Under the pieces are notes generated by a model. The model was not told the DNA's origin and did not search any database. It worked only from the letters and a program-made list of their open reading frames with translations. This document shows, piece by piece, positions 61,899 to 64,000 of a stretch of 64,000 bases of DNA (position 1 is its first letter; every line of letters begins with the position of its first letter). The stretch comes from HGM04593 sp045657945 (lineage in GTDB: Bacteria > Bacteroidota > Bacteroidia > Bacteroidales > Bacteroidaceae), in NCBI GenBank assembly GCA_045657945.1, contig JAZOUB010000041.1:1-64000 (forward strand), given 5' to 3'. Made by a program: the position numbers and the translations under genes.

Positions 61899-63317
61899 AT
61901 GCGTACTTGGCTCAGAAACATATCATTCGGTTCTCTGGCACTTGTTGTGGCTGTGCTCATAGCCGCAACCCTTTATGAAAAATTCCACGGTACAAATTCT
62001 GTCCTTGAAAACATATATCACTCCCACTGGTTTGTAGCCCTGTGGGCTGTTGTTGTGCAGACGGGTACACTTTATATATTCATCTCCCGTATGAAACGTC
62101 TTAGTGCAGCATTCGTGTTGCACATGGCATTTGTAGTGGTGTTGGCAGGAGCTATGACAACTTTTACAACTGCCGAACGTGGAACGCTTTGCGTTTCGCA
62201 AGACGCTCCTCCGGCATCAATGTATGAAACCGCAAAGGGTGAACTGAAAAAACTCCCGTTCAGGATAAATCTATATGATTTTACAATAGAGCACCACTCC
62301 GATGGTTCCCCGGTAGGGTATAACGCACAGCTTTGCTTGCAGTCACGTGGTGGAGATGTGGAGAATGTAAAAATCTCCATGAATAATCCTGCCTCGTACA
62401 AAGGATACAGCCTGTATATCATGGGGCATATAGAAGATGTCGTTACCCTGCTTGTCTCTTATGACCCTTGGGGCTTGCCAATTACATACACTGGATACGC
62501 CTTGTTGTTGGTTGGTGTCTTGTTCATGTTTCTTGACCCCAAGGGAGGCTTCCGTCGCAACCTTGCCTCATTGCACAAAACCCTTTCAGCCTCAAGCAAC
62601 AGTAAAGCCGGAACATTCATGCGTCGGCTCCGTCTGTTCTTTGCCTTGTTACTCTTTATGGCAATTACATACATGGGCGTGTGCCGTTGGGTCGAGACCG
62701 GTTATTTCCCTGCATCCAATGGATATGAGACAATCCTCTTGCTCGCATGGTGTGCCCTGTTGGCAGGTGTGCTCCTGCGCCGCCATTTCTCATCGGCGTT
62801 GTCCTACTCCCTTGTGCTTGCTCTTGTTGCAATCGCAGTCGTTCTCTTGAGCGGCGGTTCATCTTCGGGTGCAGTCATGCCCGTGTTGCGCACTCCATTG
62901 CTTGGAGTTCATGTTGCTCAGGTCATTGTTGCATATATGCTGCTTGCCGCAATGGCGGTGAATGCCGTTGTTGCGTTGTGGTACAGATACCGCCATGCTA
63001 ACATAGCAAAAATGGAGCAACTGGCACACGTCGGGAGGGTGGTGCTCTATCCGGCAGTGATGCTGCTCATAACAGGCATATTCACCGGTGCCGTGTGGGC
63101 AAACCTGTCATGGGGACGTTATTGGGGTTGGGATCCAAAAGAGGTGTGGGCCTTGGTAACAATGCTCATAGCAGCCGTGGCATTCCACACCCGTTCGTTG
63201 CCATTTATCTCAAAACCACTTCCATTTCATCTCTTTTGCATTGTAGCGTTTGTGGCAATGCTTTTTACCTATTTTGGCGTCAACTATTTGCTTGGCGGTT
63301 TACACAGTTATAATTAA
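61899..63317 (+). CDS. ccsA: Cytochrome c assembly protein CcsA with ResB-like front (472 aa)
   Basis: System II cytochrome c biogenesis carries heme to the outside and attaches it to apocytochromes. The C-terminal ~270 residues are CcsA, with the heme-handling tryptophan-rich motif WGRYWGWDPKEVWALV and flanking histidines (GVHVAQVIVAYM, AFHTRSLPF). The N-terminal ~230 residues (helices at ~10-30, 45-60, 68-88, then an extracytoplasmic domain PASYKGYSLYIMGHIEDVVT and a fourth helix) resemble a short ResB. No thioredoxin or cytochrome genes adjoin; mntP is 9 nt upstream. A perfect palindromic terminator follows. Confidence 0.9.
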   Translation: MRTWLRNISFGSLALVVAVLIAATLYEKFHGTNSVLENIYHSHWFVALWAVVVQTGTLYIFISRMKRLSAAFVLHMAFVVVLAGAMTTFTTAERGTLCVSQDAPPASMYETAKGELKKLPFRINLYDFTIEHHSDGSPVGYNAQLCLQSRGGDVENVKISMNNPASYKGYSLYIMGHIEDVVTLLVSYDPWGLPITYTGYALLLVGVLFMFLDPKGGFRRNLASLHKTLSASSNSKAGTFMRRLRLFFALLLFMAITYMGVCRWVETGYFPASNGYETILLLAWCALLAGVLLRRHFSSALSYSLVLALVAIAVVLLSGGSSSGAVMPVLRTPLLGVHVAQVIVAYMLLAAMAVNAVVALWYRYRHANIAKMEQLAHVGRVVLYPAVMLLITGIFTGAVWANLSWGRYWGWDPKEVWALVTMLIAAVAFHTRSLPFISKPLPFHLFCIVAFVAMLFTYFGVNYLLGGLHSYN

Positions 63318-63320
63318 ATA

Positions 63321-63364
63321 CAACGACAAGAGGATGACTTAATTAAGTCATCCTCTTGTCGTTG
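63321..63364. terminator. 44-bp perfect palindromic terminator
   Basis: Arms of 22 bp, CAACGACAAGAGGATGACTT plus AA, are followed directly by the exact reverse complement. It separates the rightward mntP-ccsA pair from the leftward small-peptide gene. Confidence 0.9.
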
Positions 63365-63413
63365 GAGATTGACATTTATTCAATCTCTTCATGCCAGGGA
63401 GTAGGGCACGATA

Positions 63414-63599
63414 TTACATGTTGCCCCAAATGTTATCCCAGTCACCGCGGTGTCCGCCCGAGAGTTGGTCGCTTCCGTCGGGGTTTGCATAATCTTCACC
63501 TCCACCACCATCAATCCAAAGATCGCCACTTGACCCGTCTAGTATTGGAGATGTCTTGACTTCAATAAATTCGATTGTAGGTTTTGTATATCGTTTCAT
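63414..63599 (-). CDS. Small KPxIE-type protein with Gly/Asp-rich tail, possible precursor peptide (61 aa)
   Basis: The ATG at 63599 is chosen over that at 63626 because MKRYTKPTIEFIEVKTSPIL matches the common Bacteroidales small-protein start M-K-x-Y-x-KP-x-IE-x-x-E-x. The second half turns sharply to Gly, Asp, Asn and Trp (DGSSGDLWIDGGGGEDYANP, GSDQLSGGHRGDWDNIW). Such two-part small proteins are widespread in Prevotella and Bacteroides and unexplained; some authors treat similar ones as peptide precursors. It has no signal peptide and no modification genes in the window. It lies 55 nt after the truncated secreted protein on the same strand. Confidence 0.65.
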   Translation of the reverse strand: MKRYTKPTIEFIEVKTSPILDGSSGDLWIDGGGGEDYANPDGSDQLSGGHRGDWDNIWGNM

Positions 63600-63654
63600 A
63601 GTAGTGATATTTTCTTTTATCTGCAAGGACAGTTTCCTGTCCTTGCTGTGTTAT

Positions 63655-64000
63655 TTATTTTACGAATATCTTTTTGCCATTGACAATGTAGAAGCCAGGT
63701 TCGGTAATCTCGTTGAGCTTGCGGCCCTGGAGGTCATAGATTGTATCCTCAACCTCTCTCTCAATCTCCTCAATCTCGGTAGTTCCGTCATCGAATACAA
63801 AGCGGAAACCTGTACCCTGCTGCAACAGCTGTGCAAAGTTACCCTCAACAGGCAAGTATGCCTTGTGACTGTTGTTGGTGAATGTCGCTGTTGCTCCACC
63901 TGTTATGTATGAGTTGTTAGAGAGTGGATACATACCAACTCCATTACTTTTTTTAGTAAGGATGTAAGCATCCTTGTTTACATAACTCTTTGCAACTGTT
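63655..64000 (-). CDS. C-terminal end of a secreted protein with T9SS-like tail (partial)
   Basis: The frame is open from the stop at 63655 to the window edge (115 residues seen), so the N-terminus is missing. It includes LTKKSNGVGMYPLSNNSYIT, the linker EEIEREVED, and the tail YDLQGRKLNEITEPGFYIVN ending GKKIFVK. That tail closely matches the end of the C10 protease here (FDLSGRKLSEITQPGIYIIN). The protein is likely T9SS cargo or a surface protein. The catalytic or binding part lies beyond the edge, so function cannot be given. Confidence 0.8.
   Translation of the reverse strand, partial: TVAKSYVNKDAYILTKKSNGVGMYPLSNNSYITGGATATFTNNSHKAYLPVEGNFAQLLQQGTGFRFVFDDGTTEIEEIEREVEDTIYDLQGRKLNEITEPGFYIVNGKKIFVK

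Overview
The window is chromosomal DNA from a Bacteroidota bacterium, almost certainly order Bacteroidales (a Bacteroides/Prevotella-like gut or oral anaerobe). The support is: a full-length SprA (type IX secretion translocon) next to RuvA; TonB-dependent outer-membrane proteins; secreted proteins with T9SS-like C-terminal ends; promoters of the Bacteroides type (TTG about 20 nt upstream of TAnnTTTG); a tmRNA with tag GNNNYALAA; and carboxynorspermidine-type polyamine synthesis. I could not fix the genus from sequence alone.

Layout. 1-8.6 kb: accessory envelope cluster with the N-terminal end of a probable sensor kinase reading leftward, three phased 22-bp repeats, a large outer-membrane barrel, an unknown secreted protein, an 800-aa thioredoxin-tailed protein, a protein with two TonB C-terminal domains, and two gene remnants. 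8.6-13.1 kb: a four-helix-bundle gene beside a TAGGG-rich tract, a prolyl peptidase of the S9/DPP-IV type and L-serine ammonia-lyase. 13.3-21.6 kb: a tight operon of two ~1010-aa Asp-box propeller proteins and a heme-receptor-like TonB receptor. 21.7-24.4 kb: a Fic protein with self-like DNA motifs, an RmlD-like reductase and a tyrosine-rich coiled-coil protein. 24.4-27.6 kb (minus): DUF4250, a phosphoethanolamine transferase and a membrane PHP phosphoesterase.

27.7-45.5 kb is mainly core metabolism and DNA maintenance: dnaK, carboxynorspermidine dehydrogenase, recA, a C1B aminopeptidase, two DUF3857/transglutaminase paralogs (one catalytically dead) behind a duplicated promoter, acyl-CoA synthetase, recJ, recQ and cstA. 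45.6-55.8 kb (minus): L,D-transpeptidase, sprA, ruvA and an ABC exporter. 55.9-64 kb: a large secreted transglutaminase, a C10 cysteine protease flanked by two paralogous mini-lipoproteins (one behind a G10 tract), tmRNA, mntP, a CcsA-type cytochrome c assembly protein, a small KPxIE-type peptide and the truncated end of another secreted protein.

How it fits together: SprA supplies the export route for the propeller proteins, the C10 protease and the edge protein, all of which end in T9SS-like tails. The main leads for new biology are the C10 protease with flanking lipoproteins and a possible phase-variable promoter; the Fic gene whose own linker carries four 21-bp-spaced copies of a motif also present as an inverted pair at its promoter; the propeller/TonB operon; and the phased repeats between the sensor kinase and the outer-membrane cluster. 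No CRISPR array, rRNA, tRNA or intact insertion sequence was seen.
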